In this document: positions 23,722 through 32,571 of the stretch, piece by piece | Numbering within the stretch: the stretch's first letter is position 1 | How the letters are laid out: the number at the start of each line of letters is the position of its first letter | Notes under the pieces: model-generated | The model's database searches: none | What the model was told of the DNA's origin: nothing | The model's input: only the letters and a program-made list of their open reading frames with translations | Made by a program: the position numbers and the translations under genes | Assembly (NCBI GenBank): GCA_002730525.1 | Contig: PCAK01000031.1 | Location: 1-47,351 of the forward strand | From: Acidobacteriota bacterium | GTDB lineage: Bacteria > Acidobacteriota > Vicinamibacteria > Vicinamibacterales > UBA823 | Direction: 5' to 3' | DNA length: 47,351 nucleotides

Positions 23722-25857
23722 ATGATGACGAGACTCTGGTTGGTTGGGTTGCTCGTGGGCCTGCTGTTCGGCCCGAACCTCGGCGCCGCACAGGAGAGCC
23801 TTCCTGACGAAATTCGTCTTGACCTGGAAGAGAACGGCGGGTTGTTCGTGCCGGACGGGTTCGAGGCGCAGGCGGTCATCAACCAGTTCGAGGGCCGAGT
23901 CCGGCACATTGCCGTGGGCGACAACGGCGACGTCTACGTGAAGCTCCGCGATGCCCATGAAGAGAATGGCAACGCGGTTCTGCGCGACACGAACGGCGAT
24001 GGACGGCTCGACGACATCAGGTACTTCGGGAAGTACCCGATCTACGGCCGATACGGGACCGCCATGCGGATCCATGACGGCTACCTGTACTTCAGCACAC
24101 AGAAGACGGTCTACCGTCAGAAGCTGACACCCGGCCAGATGGTGCCCGATAGCGAGATCGAGGCGATCGTCGTCGACCCCAACGAGCCGCCCGCGCGCGA
24201 GCACAACGCCAAGCCGATCGCCTTCGACGACGCAGGACATCTGTTCGTTCCGTTCGGCGCGCCTTCCAATTCCTGCCAGGATCCGAAGCGCACCCCGGGC
24301 CAGCCAGGTGTGGATCCGTGTCCGCAGCTCGGCCCCTACGGGGGCGTCTGGCGTTTCGACGCCGACACGCCGAACCAGAGCCAGGAGGACGGCACCCTAT
24401 TCGCCACCGGTATCCGGAGCCTGGTCGGGATGGATTGGAATCCCGTGGACCGGCAGCTCTACACGGTGATGCACGGGCGCGACAGCCTGCTGCGGATGTT
24501 CCCCAACCACTTCGACGGGTGGGAAAGCGCCCTGCTACCGGCTGAGGAGTTTCTACGGGTGACGGAGGGCGCCGACTTCGGCTGGCCGTACTGCCACTAC
24601 GACCAGCTGCAGGGCAAGAAAGTGCTGGCGCCCGAATACGGGGGCGATGGGCAGACCGTCGGTCGATGCAGTGATTACGACCTACCCATCAGGGGCTTTC
24701 CGGGCCACTGGGCGCCCAACGACATCGTCTTCTATCACGGCGACCAATTCCCGGACCGTTATCGAAACGGCGCCTTCGTCGCCTTCCACGGCTCGACGAA
24801 CCGCGCGCCCTATCCCCAGTCCGGCTACATCATCGGCTTCGTGCCGTTCGCGAATGGCGAGCCCAGCGGTCCGACGGAAGTCTTCGTCGATGGATTCGCC
24901 AGAGTCGACCCGATCGTGTCGGCCGGCGACGCGGTCTTCCGGCCGATGGGCATCGCGATTGGGCCCGATGGTTCGATGTACGTGGGTGAAACCGAGCATG
25001 GGGCGATCTGGCGGATCCGCTTCACCGGCGACGCGGCGACCTTCGGGGAGAACCAGTTGGCGGCGATGAAGGCACGCGAAGCGCTGAGCCACATCCGCAC
25101 TCCCGATCCCGTGGCCGACAACCTTTCGCCTGCAGTCCTCACCGGCGGCGCGCTCACCTACGAGTCCTATTGCGCGACCTGCCACCAAGCCGATGGCGAA
25201 GGTGACGGTGCCCGCTTTCCGCCCATTGCGAGAACCGAGTGGGTGAGTGGCGACAAGAACCGGCTCATCGATCTCACCCTGAATGGGATGGAGGGTGACA
25301 TCGAGGTGAACGGCGAGAGCTACAGCAACGTCATGCCGCAGCACAGCTTCTTGACCGATCAGGAACTCGGGGAGCTCCTGACCTACCTTCGGGCAGGGTT
25401 TGGCAACGACGCGAGCGGGGTCAGCGAGGAAGAGGTGCGCAGACGCAGAAACGGCGCCTCAGGCACGACGCTGAAGATCAGGCTGACCAGCGTCTTCGTC
25501 GACGATCAGGCGGAGGCGCTGGGCTTCTACACCGAAATCCTGGGCTTCCAGAAGAAGGAAGACTTTCCCGTCGGCCCATTCCGGTGGCTGACCGTCGTGG
25601 CCCCCGGCGCTGAGGACGGCCCCGAGCTGCTCCTGGAGCCCAGCGACAATCCCGCTGCCCAAGCCTTCAAGCAGGCGATGTTCGAGCAGGGCATCGCCGC
25701 CGCCGCGTTCGAGGTCGAGGATGTGCAGGCGACCTACGAACGGTTGCGGGAGTCAGGCGTCGACTTTTTCACCGACCCGACCTCTGTCGGCACGGCGACC
25801 ATTGCCGTCTTCGACGACACGGGTGGCAACCTGATTCAGATCTACGAGACGCCATGA
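23722..25857 (+). CDS. Sorbosone-dehydrogenase-like propeller / cytochrome c / glyoxalase (VOC) fusion
   Basis: This protein of about 711 residues has a Sec signal (to about 24). An L-sorbosone/PQQ glucose-dehydrogenase-like propeller (about 30-455) includes GIRSLVGMDWNP, GADFGWPYCHYD and PMGIAIGPDGSMYVGE. A cytochrome c domain follows with CATCH at 484-488 and a candidate Met in NVMPQHSF. From residue 584 a complete VOC/glyoxalase domain begins LKIRLTSVFVDDQAEALGFY and ends IQIYETP. VOC proteins of this type are usually separate cytoplasmic proteins; here the domain is joined in frame with no ATG at the join. Start is ATG 23722, or TTG 23713 with GGAG closer; either overlaps or abuts the flavoprotein stop. 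The substrate is unknown. Confidence 0.85.
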   Translation: MMTRLWLVGLLVGLLFGPNLGAAQESLPDEIRLDLEENGGLFVPDGFEAQAVINQFEGRVRHIAVGDNGDVYVKLRDAHEENGNAVLRDTNGDGRLDDIRYFGKYPIYGRYGTAMRIHDGYLYFSTQKTVYRQKLTPGQMVPDSEIEAIVVDPNEPPAREHNAKPIAFDDAGHLFVPFGAPSNSCQDPKRTPGQPGVDPCPQLGPYGGVWRFDADTPNQSQEDGTLFATGIRSLVGMDWNPVDRQLYTVMHGRDSLLRMFPNHFDGWESALLPAEEFLRVTEGADFGWPYCHYDQLQGKKVLAPEYGGDGQTVGRCSDYDLPIRGFPGHWAPNDIVFYHGDQFPDRYRNGAFVAFHGSTNRAPYPQSGYIIGFVPFANGEPSGPTEVFVDGFARVDPIVSAGDAVFRPMGIAIGPDGSMYVGETEHGAIWRIRFTGDAATFGENQLAAMKAREALSHIRTPDPVADNLSPAVLTGGALTYESYCATCHQADGEGDGARFPPIARTEWVSGDKNRLIDLTLNGMEGDIEVNGESYSNVMPQHSFLTDQELGELLTYLRAGFGNDASGVSEEEVRRRRNGASGTTLKIRLTSVFVDDQAEALGFYTEILGFQKKEDFPVGPFRWLTVVAPGAEDGPELLLEPSDNPAAQAFKQAMFEQGIAAAAFEVEDVQATYERLRESGVDFFTDPTSVGTATIAVFDDTGGNLIQIYETP

Positions 25858-25930
25858 CGGGCCCGCGTGTCTCGTCGACTGTGCTAGTCTCGCGCTCACT
25901 AGGTAGGCCGGAGGCGGGGAGGAGTCGATC

Positions 25931-27415
25931 ATGAGCATATCCAAGAATAGCGGTGGGGCCGCGCGGTCCGGGCTGTCGCGGCGGGCATTCCTGGAACGTT
26001 CGGCGTTGGCGACGGGGGGGATGATGATCGTCCCGCGTCATGTGCTGGGTGGGGTCGGCTACCAAGCCCCGAGCGACCGGCTCAACATCGCCGGCGTTGG
26101 CGTCGGCGGTCGGGGTGCCGGCATCCTGCGCGGCGCGAGTGGCTACACCGAAGAGACCGGGAGGACCCTCGACAACGTTGTCGCACTCTGCGACGTCGAC
26201 GAGGAACGGGCCGCCGAAACGTACGCGCGGTTTCCGCAAGCGAAGCGCTACACCGACTACCGCGTGATGCTCGACGCGATGCCGGACGGCATCGACGCCG
26301 TGATGGTCGCGACGCCGGACCATATGCACGCGGTCGTTGCGATGGCGGCGATGCAATTGGGCAAACACGTCTACGTCGAGAAACCGTTGACACACGATGT
26401 CTACGAGGCCCGGATGCTCACCGAGGCGGCCCGGCGCTACGGAGTCGCCACGCAGATGGGCAATCAGGGGAATTCGGGAGAGGGCATCCGCCAGATCTGC
26501 GAGTGGATCTGGGCCGGCGCGATCGGCGAGGTGCGCACCGTTCACGCCTGGACCAATCGGCCCGTCTGGCCGCAGGGTCTCACGCGCCCCGTTGACACAC
26601 CGCCCGTGCCGGCCACGCTCGACTGGGATCTCTGGCTGGGCACCGCCCCGGTGCGCTCGTATCATCCCGCCTACCTGCCTTTCAGCTGGCGCGGGTGGTG
26701 GGACTACGGCACCGGCGCGTTGGGGGATATGGCCTGCCACATCATCGACCCGATCTTCAAAGCGCTGAAGCTCGGATATCCGACGAGCGTCGAGGCGAGT
26801 GCGTCGGTGTTCGTCGACGACTGGAATCCGCTGCCTAACCTCGGCAGTGCACCCAACTCCTCGGTGATCCACTTCGACTTTCCCGGGCGCGAAGGGATGC
26901 CGCCCGTCCAGGTCACCTGGTACGACGGCGGCCTTCTGCCTCGCCGACCGGCGGAGCTGGGGGAGGACGAGATGTTGGGCGACGGGGATGGGGGATGTCT
27001 CTTCGTCGGGAGCCGAGGCTCGCTCATGTGCGAGACGTACGGCCGCAACCCAGTGCTCCTGCCGACGTCGAGGATGGAGGATTTCGAGCAGCCGGCTCCC
27101 ACGCTGGCGCGCGTCGACGGCGACACGGAGGGCCACCAGCGTGTTTGGGTGGACGCCTGCAAGGGCGGTCCGTCGTGCACTTCGAACTTCGACTACTCCG
27201 GGCCGTTGACCGAGATGGTCCTGATGGGCAATCTTGCCCTCCGCAGCTTCATGCTCAGCGAATCGGTCCTGGACGACCGAGACCGCGAGCAAACCCACTA
27301 CCTGGGCCGGAAGAAGCTCCTCTGGGACGGCGCGGCGATGCGCATCACGAACCTCAAAGACGCCAACCAGTACGTTCGCCGGGAGTACCGCGAGGGTTGG
27401 TCGCTCGGTGTGTGA
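25931..27415 (+). CDS. TAT-exported Gfo/Idh/MocA oxidoreductase
   Basis: This 494-residue protein starts at ATG 25931 with GAGGAG upstream. It has a twin-arginine signal ([11 protein letters not shown], 15-25). An N-terminal Rossmann domain (GVGVGGRG, 55-62), the family EKP motif (VEKPL, Glu150-Pro152) and the C-terminal alpha/beta domain with DMACHIIDP follow. The family uses a tightly held NAD(P) to oxidise or exchange sugars, as in periplasmic glucose-fructose oxidoreductase; TAT export carries the cofactor across. In related bacteria such enzymes make 3-keto-glycosides that DUF1080 proteins hydrolyse, and one is encoded at 21084-21896. An NHL protein gene follows after 18 bases. Confidence 0.88.
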   Translation: MSISKNSGGAARSGLSRRAFLERSALATGGMMIVPRHVLGGVGYQAPSDRLNIAGVGVGGRGAGILRGASGYTEETGRTLDNVVALCDVDEERAAETYARFPQAKRYTDYRVMLDAMPDGIDAVMVATPDHMHAVVAMAAMQLGKHVYVEKPLTHDVYEARMLTEAARRYGVATQMGNQGNSGEGIRQICEWIWAGAIGEVRTVHAWTNRPVWPQGLTRPVDTPPVPATLDWDLWLGTAPVRSYHPAYLPFSWRGWWDYGTGALGDMACHIIDPIFKALKLGYPTSVEASASVFVDDWNPLPNLGSAPNSSVIHFDFPGREGMPPVQVTWYDGGLLPRRPAELGEDEMLGDGDGGCLFVGSRGSLMCETYGRNPVLLPTSRMEDFEQPAPTLARVDGDTEGHQRVWVDACKGGPSCTSNFDYSGPLTEMVLMGNLALRSFMLSESVLDDRDREQTHYLGRKKLLWDGAAMRITNLKDANQYVRREYREGWSLGV

Positions 27416-27433
27416 GGCACAGTGAGGCCGATC

Positions 27434-28561
27434 ATGCGCTGGTGCACCGGTGTTCTTGTGGGCGCTGTCCTGGTGGGGCTCGTCGTTGGGCCGGCGTCGT
27501 CCCAGGAGGCCGGCCCGAATGGGCGGAGCCCGTACGACATCACCGAGGGGTGGCTGCAGCCGTTCGCGGATGAGGGATTCGCGTTGGGGGGGAACTCGGG
27601 CGTCTTTGCCGAGTCGCCGGACCGTATCTTCGTCCTCCAGCGTGGCGAGACACGGCTACCCGACCCGGTGCCGTCGGGGTTCACCGGCTTCGTGGGCTCG
27701 ATTGGCATCAACGCGCTGCGCGGCGAGGGCCGGATCTGGCAGAACTGCATCTTCGTGGTCGACGGCGATGGGCGCCTTCTCGAGGTCTGGGACCAGTGGG
27801 ACCATCTGTTCGAGGGTACCGATGGCCCCGGACCCCACCGGATCCGCATCAGCCCCTACGATTCCGATCGGCGCGTCTGGGTCGTGCACGAGACGGCGCA
27901 TCAGATCTTCGTCTTCTCGAACGACGGTCGCGATCTCCTGATGACGCTCGGCGAGAAGAACGTCGCGGGGCGCGACGAGACGCACTTCGGGAAACCGCAG
28001 GATGTGGCATTCCTGCCGGATGGACGCATCCTGGTCGCCGATGGCTTCGACAACTCGCGCGTGGTCGTCCTCAACGGTGAGGGCGCGTATCTCAGCGAGT
28101 TCGGTGAGCTGGGAGGCGGGCCCGGTCAGTTCGACGTCGTGCACTCGCTGGCCGTCGGGCCGGGCGGCCTGCTCTTCGTCGCCGACCGGGAGAACCGGCG
28201 GATCCAGGTCTTCCGGCAGTCAGCCGAGGCTGTCGGCTCGGATCAGCCCGAATTCGCGCCGGTCGCCCAGTGGACCGGCTTCGGCCTGGCGCTCGATATC
28301 ATCGTCAGCAGAGACGGCGTCTGGGTCTCGCACCTGCAACCGCCGAGGGTCACCAAGCTCGATCTCGAGGGCAACTGGCGCTACACCTGGGCCTTGCCCA
28401 CCGAAGGGCCGACGCGTTTTCTCGAGATGCACTCGTTCGCGGTTGACGCCGACGGCAACCTGTACGGCTCGGACAATCAGAACGGGCGGACGCAGAAGTT
28501 CGTGCCGAGAGCGGACGCGGACCCGTCGCTGCTGATCGGTGCACCGTACGTCCGACCGTGA
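27434..28561 (+). CDS. Exported NHL-repeat propeller protein
   Basis: This 375-residue protein starts at ATG 27434, six bases after GTGAGG; the in-frame GTG 27422 is less likely. A Sec signal (3-23) ends near ASSQE. The mature chain has NHL/six-bladed propeller repeats: SDRRVWVVHETAHQIFVFSN, DGRILVADGFDNSRVVVLNG, GGLLFVADRENRRIQVFRQ and DGNLYGSDNQNGRTQKFV. No catalytic motif was recognised. It lies 18 bases after the Gfo/Idh gene and is probably in its operon, so binding the same glycoside substrate is a reasonable guess. Confidence 0.78.
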   Translation: MRWCTGVLVGAVLVGLVVGPASSQEAGPNGRSPYDITEGWLQPFADEGFALGGNSGVFAESPDRIFVLQRGETRLPDPVPSGFTGFVGSIGINALRGEGRIWQNCIFVVDGDGRLLEVWDQWDHLFEGTDGPGPHRIRISPYDSDRRVWVVHETAHQIFVFSNDGRDLLMTLGEKNVAGRDETHFGKPQDVAFLPDGRILVADGFDNSRVVVLNGEGAYLSEFGELGGGPGQFDVVHSLAVGPGGLLFVADRENRRIQVFRQSAEAVGSDQPEFAPVAQWTGFGLALDIIVSRDGVWVSHLQPPRVTKLDLEGNWRYTWALPTEGPTRFLEMHSFAVDADGNLYGSDNQNGRTQKFVPRADADPSLLIGAPYVRP

Positions 28562-28576
28562 ACTGCGGGCACGCCC

Positions 28577-29425
28577 CTAGCGCCTCGGCCTCGACCGTCG
28601 TTCGTACTCCTCGAGCAGTGCGGGCGACAGGGGATAGATGTCGCCGAACCGGTGCTCTCCTGACCTCAGCAACTCGCGCTGATAATTTTCCATCGCGACC
28701 TTCGCGCGCGCCCTGTCCAGGACCTCACCGATGAGTTGCGGCGGGATGAAGAGCACGCCCGAGTCGCTGGCCACGACGATGTCTCCCGGGAGCACGGTCG
28801 TCCGGCCGATCCGCACCGGGACGTTCCAGTCGACACCCTGCCACTGCGAGACCACGGCCGTGAAGTACCTGGCGAATACCGGAAAACCGGCGAAGCTCGG
28901 ATCCGACAGCTCGGCGAGGTCGCGACCGCCACCGTCGACGACAGCGCCGCGGATGCCCGCGAGCTTCATGCCCAGGGCGCCCATGTCGCCGAACATGTGG
29001 TCGCCGGACATCCCCCCGAGTTCGACGACGATGACATCTCCGGGTGTTGCCTCGTCGGCCGCTCGGCCGTAGAAGCTTCGATTCCAGTCGCCCTCTCCGG
29101 CCAGCGTGTTGAGCGCGTCGACGAGATCGGGCCTCGGCGGTAGATGCCGCATCGTCAGTGCGCGTCCGACGACTCGTTCACCGGGCTGCGTTGTTTGAAA
29201 CCCGCGCACGTAGTTTTCCCGATAGGCGCCGAGCGCGTCCCAGAGCGCCTCCATCTGAAGCGTCTTCAGCTCTTCGAGCTGGGCGTCGGTGACCTCCACG
29301 TTCCGCGACGGCGCCAGCGTCTCCATGATCGTCGACGCAGCACGGTCCTGGGCCCGCGCGAGTGCCGCCGAGGCGATCGACAGCGCGGCGCAGACGACGA
29401 CTATCCGAATTGTCATTCTTCGCAT
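28577..29425 (-). CDS. Exported RraA-like / HMG-aldolase-type protein
   Basis: This 282-residue protein starts at ATG 29425, with GGAAAGAG upstream and a signal peptide (MTIRIVVVCAALSIASAALA). The RraA-like fold (about 55-260) has GGMSGDHMFGDMGALGMKLAG and DGGGRDLAEL; Arg168-Asp169 is the pair that binds metal and substrate in 4-hydroxy-4-methyl-2-oxoglutarate/oxaloacetate aldolases. True RraA inhibits RNase E and lacks enzyme activity, but it is cytoplasmic, so an aldolase or decarboxylase role on 2-keto acids fits this exported form better. It is convergent with the NHL gene and has its own TATAAT box. Confidence 0.82.
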   Translation of the reverse strand: MRRMTIRIVVVCAALSIASAALARAQDRAASTIMETLAPSRNVEVTDAQLEELKTLQMEALWDALGAYRENYVRGFQTTQPGERVVGRALTMRHLPPRPDLVDALNTLAGEGDWNRSFYGRAADEATPGDVIVVELGGMSGDHMFGDMGALGMKLAGIRGAVVDGGGRDLAELSDPSFAGFPVFARYFTAVVSQWQGVDWNVPVRIGRTTVLPGDIVVASDSGVLFIPPQLIGEVLDRARAKVAMENYQRELLRSGEHRFGDIYPLSPALLEEYERRSRPRR

Positions 29426-29494
29426 TTGTACTCTTTCCAGAGGACTTCGCAGAGTCGAGTGTCGGCAGGCTTGGGAGCATGACAGGGACGGGGG

Positions 29495-29510
29495 ATTATA
29501 GCCAGAATGG
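29495..29510 (-). promoter_or_regulatory. Promoter of RraA-like gene
   Basis: TATAATC on the - strand (ATTATA on + at 29495-29500) lies 70 bases before ATG 29425. The preceding 10 bases (CCATTCTGGC) depart from the GCTTT-N-CACC block seen in the other boxes. Confidence 0.4.
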
Positions 29511-29570
29511 CGGTCCCAACGGGAACCGCCGGAGCGCAACGCCCGCGGCTACCAGGCGCGGGGCCTGAAC

Positions 29571-30400
29571 TCATCTATCCGCGCCGACTCCCCGAGGAGG
29601 CTTTGCGCCGCCGCCGCGTCGCCCCGGCGAAGATGCGTGCGAGTTGCCACGAGAGCGAGGGGAGGTCCGCCGCGTAGGAGATGTTGGTGGTGATCGCGAC
29701 GACGATGCCGTGCTCGGGCAGGTCATGAACGAGGTGAACCCACCAGCCGAGCTTCCGCCGTGACCGAATATCGTCGTGTTTCCCTCCGGACCAAGGGGGG
29801 TAGAGCGGACGAACCAGCAGAGGCCGTAGCCGGTCGATTCCCCCGACTCGAGTTCGAGCGGCGTGCGCAGCAGGTCGAGCGTATCGGCACGGAGCAGACG
29901 ACCGTCGAGCATCGCGAGGCCGAAGCGGGCGACGTCGGACGGCGTCGACAGCAGCGCGCCGCCTCCCTAAATGCAGCTGTTGTCAGGATTGTTGGCGTCC
30001 TCGATGCCGTAGGTCGGATCGCGGGCCGCTCGGGGCCAGTAGAAGCGCGTGGTGCCGGCCACGGGGCGGGCAGGGTCGTCTAGCCTCGTATCACGCATTT
30101 CCAGCGGGTCGAAGACCTCGCGCTGGAGGAGGTCGAGAAACGGCTCGCCCGCAGCCGCCTCGGCGACCGCGCCTACCAGCGTCCACCCGTAGCTCGAGTA
30201 ACAGAACCGGGTTCCGGGAGCGAAGCGCAACGGATCGTCGGCGAAGAGCGCGAGCCCTTCGAGCGGGCTCGCGCAGTGTCGGCGTATCCGGCCGCCGGCG
30301 GGGCGTCGATCTCGGAGTGCAAGGCTGAGAGGTCGTCGTCGTGTACGGGTGCGTACGCGGCGAACAGCGAGGCGGCCAGGATGGCGCGAATGACGTTCAA
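29571..30400 (-). pseudogene. Decayed beta-lactamase-family serine hydrolase
   Basis: Three reading frames together show one broken gene. An N-terminal signal-like piece (NVIRAILAASLFAAYA, from about 30400) runs to DLSALHSEIDAP. It then jumps frame into SPLEGLALFADDPLRFAPGT and SYGWTLVGAVAEAAAGEPFL. This means the stretch with the catalytic SxxK and the middle of the first domain is deleted. An in-frame TAG follows DANNPDNSCI (29967-29969), then reading continues GGGALLSTPSDVARFG. A frameshift near 29730-29745 separates GHGGSSAGGFTSF from LPEHGIVVAITTNISYAADL. With the nucleophile gone and three further lesions, no active protein is expected. Confidence 0.85.
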
Positions 30401-30524
30401 GGCGAGTCTGTGGTTGAGCTTCGCACAATCCTTTTCACGTAGAAAGTGGGCTCATTGTAGGCTGGAGGGCGCGTCGGCGCCAGGTCGGGGGTAGGGCACA
30501 GAAAGCGTTTGGAGCGTATAGGCC

Positions 30525-32549
30525 ATGCGAATGACATTGTGGGTTGCTCGAGCTGGATTCCTTCTGACTTTGGTCGGCGTCTCGGCGTGCGAGTCAGGAC
30601 CTCCGCCAACGGGGTTGGAGGCTCCATCGCCGGCCGTGGACGCGATCGGACTGGCCGAGCTGACCCGCCTGGATCACCTCGCGCGCTTCAAGCGCTCGGT
30701 GAAGGTCGGGGCGTTCTCGAGCTACGACCGTACGGGTGGAAACGACGACGGCTTCTCGGGGGCGTACTCGTTCATCCGCCAGGACGCCGAGGGGCTCGTC
30801 CTGGCGGAGCTCGATGGCCCGGGAGCGATCTACCGCATCTGGACCCCGACGCCGACGGACGATGTCTTCGCCTTCTACTTCGACGGGGAAGACGAACCGC
30901 GACTCGAAATTCCGTTCAGGCAGCTGTTTACGGGCGAGCGTGAGCCGTTCGTTTCGCCGATCGTCGGCTATGGGGCGGGTGGGTTCTACTGCTACTTGCC
31001 GATAACGTTCGAGCGATCGATCAAGATCGTCGCTCGGGCGGAGACGCTTCAGTTCTATCAGATCAACTATGCGCTCTATCCGGACGACGTGGAGCTGGGA
31101 ACGTTTGACGGGTACGCGGCGCCCGAGTCGCGCGCACTCCTGGCGACAGCCGTCGAGCTGTTCGAAGCTGCGGGGGAGGATGTCAGCGCTAGCGCGGCGC
31201 CGGCGGGTGTCGAACTGCTGACCGAGCGCACGTCGGTGTCCCTCGCGCCGGCCTCGTCGGTCACCCTGTTCGAGACCGACCAGGGAGGACGGATCGCTGG
31301 GCTGCGTCTCGGTCCGGCGTCGGCGTTCGCCGGGAAGGTGCGGGACGTCATCATTCGGATCTTCTGGGATGGCGACGAGCAGCCTGCCGTCCTGAGTCCT
31401 GTCGGGGATCTGTTCGGGTACAGCTGGGGCGATCCAGCGATGCGATCGGTCGTGGCCGGCACCGCCGGCGATACGAACTACCTCTACCTGCCGATGCCGT
31501 TCGACGAATCGGCGCGGATCGAGCTGACGTCGGAGCGAGCCGAAGGTCCGCCGCTCGACGTGGAGGTCGAGGTGGTTTGGACCCGGATTCCGCGGGAGCC
31601 GGACGAAGGGCGATTCTACGCACTCTGGCGCCGTGAGAACCCAACCATCGACGGCGAGCCGTTCACGTTCTTGGACACGCAGGGCCGTGGGCACATCGTG
31701 GGTGCGGTGTTGCAGGCGCAGGGGTTCGAGTCGGCGCAGACGGGCTTCTTCGAAGGGGACGATCAGGCGATTCTCGACGGCGAGCTCGTCATTCATGGCA
31801 CCGGTTCCGAGGACTTCTTTAATGGCGGTTGGTACAACGTGACCGGGCGCTGGATGTCACGCGTGTCGCTGCCTCTCAGTGGGTGCCTGGACTACAACAA
31901 TGCGCTCGGCCGGAGCGCCGGGTATCGCTTCATGCTGACGGATGCCTATGCGTTTCGCACGAGCGCTCGGCTGACGATCGAACACGCGCCGACTGAGAAC
32001 CGGCTGCCGACCGACTACGCGTCGGTCGTGTATTTCTACTCGGAGGAGCGGCCGACGATGGCCTTCGAACTACCCGGCGAGGCGGAGCGGCGGGTCAGCG
32101 GTCCCGACCGGATCCTGTTCCGACCCGGCTGGAGTGTGCCGATCGACTCCTTCTCGTTTCGGGGCATGACCGTGACGAAGGTTCAGGAGCCGATCGACGG
32201 AGTGGATACGCGCTATCTCGAGGTGAGGGTCGAAGGGGAGGACGTGTTCGGGCCGCACAGCGTCGGCTTCCGTTGCGAGCTGCCCGAGGCGGGCACTTAC
32301 GCCGTGTCGATCGAAGCGCTGGGTGGGCCGGACCAGGCGACCGTGCAGCTCTTTCGGAACGAGCGAGCCGAGGGCCAGGCCGTCGACCTGTTTCGGGAGG
32401 CGCGCCAGCCGGTCGGGCCGCTGCGGCTGGCCGAACTCGAGTTCGCGGAGGGTGAGAACGCCGTCCTGCTGAAGCTGAGCGGGACGAACGATCGGTCGTC
32501 CGGCCAGGGAGTCGATCTGACAGGCCTCGTCTTCGAGCGGGTGCCGTGA
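30525..32549 (+). CDS. GH172 (DUF2961) lipoprotein
   Basis: This 674-residue protein has a lipoprotein signal ending VGVSAC (Cys22). A DUF2961 domain follows, now glycoside hydrolase family 172, whose members act on alpha-D-fructofuranosides/difructose anhydride and D-arabinofuranosides. Family signatures are clear: FKRSVKVGAFSSYDRTGGN, GGFYCYLPITF, QTGFFEGDD (Glu410) and HGTGSEDFFNGGWY (Glu429). The two Glu match the spacing and context of the catalytic pair reported for the family. GH172 proteins assemble as trimers or hexamers with exchanged strands. An extra C-terminal beta-sandwich (about 560-674) could bind sugar. The ribosome site is weak. Surface attachment suggests hydrolysis of furanoside glycans outside the cell. 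Confidence 0.87.
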   Translation: MRMTLWVARAGFLLTLVGVSACESGPPPTGLEAPSPAVDAIGLAELTRLDHLARFKRSVKVGAFSSYDRTGGNDDGFSGAYSFIRQDAEGLVLAELDGPGAIYRIWTPTPTDDVFAFYFDGEDEPRLEIPFRQLFTGEREPFVSPIVGYGAGGFYCYLPITFERSIKIVARAETLQFYQINYALYPDDVELGTFDGYAAPESRALLATAVELFEAAGEDVSASAAPAGVELLTERTSVSLAPASSVTLFETDQGGRIAGLRLGPASAFAGKVRDVIIRIFWDGDEQPAVLSPVGDLFGYSWGDPAMRSVVAGTAGDTNYLYLPMPFDESARIELTSERAEGPPLDVEVEVVWTRIPREPDEGRFYALWRRENPTIDGEPFTFLDTQGRGHIVGAVLQAQGFESAQTGFFEGDDQAILDGELVIHGTGSEDFFNGGWYNVTGRWMSRVSLPLSGCLDYNNALGRSAGYRFMLTDAYAFRTSARLTIEHAPTENRLPTDYASVVYFYSEERPTMAFELPGEAERRVSGPDRILFRPGWSVPIDSFSFRGMTVTKVQEPIDGVDTRYLEVRVEGEDVFGPHSVGFRCELPEAGTYAVSIEALGGPDQATVQLFRNERAEGQAVDLFREARQPVGPLRLAELEFAEGENAVLLKLSGTNDRSSGQGVDLTGLVFERVP

Positions 32550-32571
32550 GGTCGACGTCAGCCCGCGGTCT

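Noticed and set aside
28577-29425. RNase E inhibitor RraA
   Set aside because: The protein has a signal peptide and keeps the Arg-Asp pair of aldolase-type members; regulation of a cytoplasmic RNase is unlikely.
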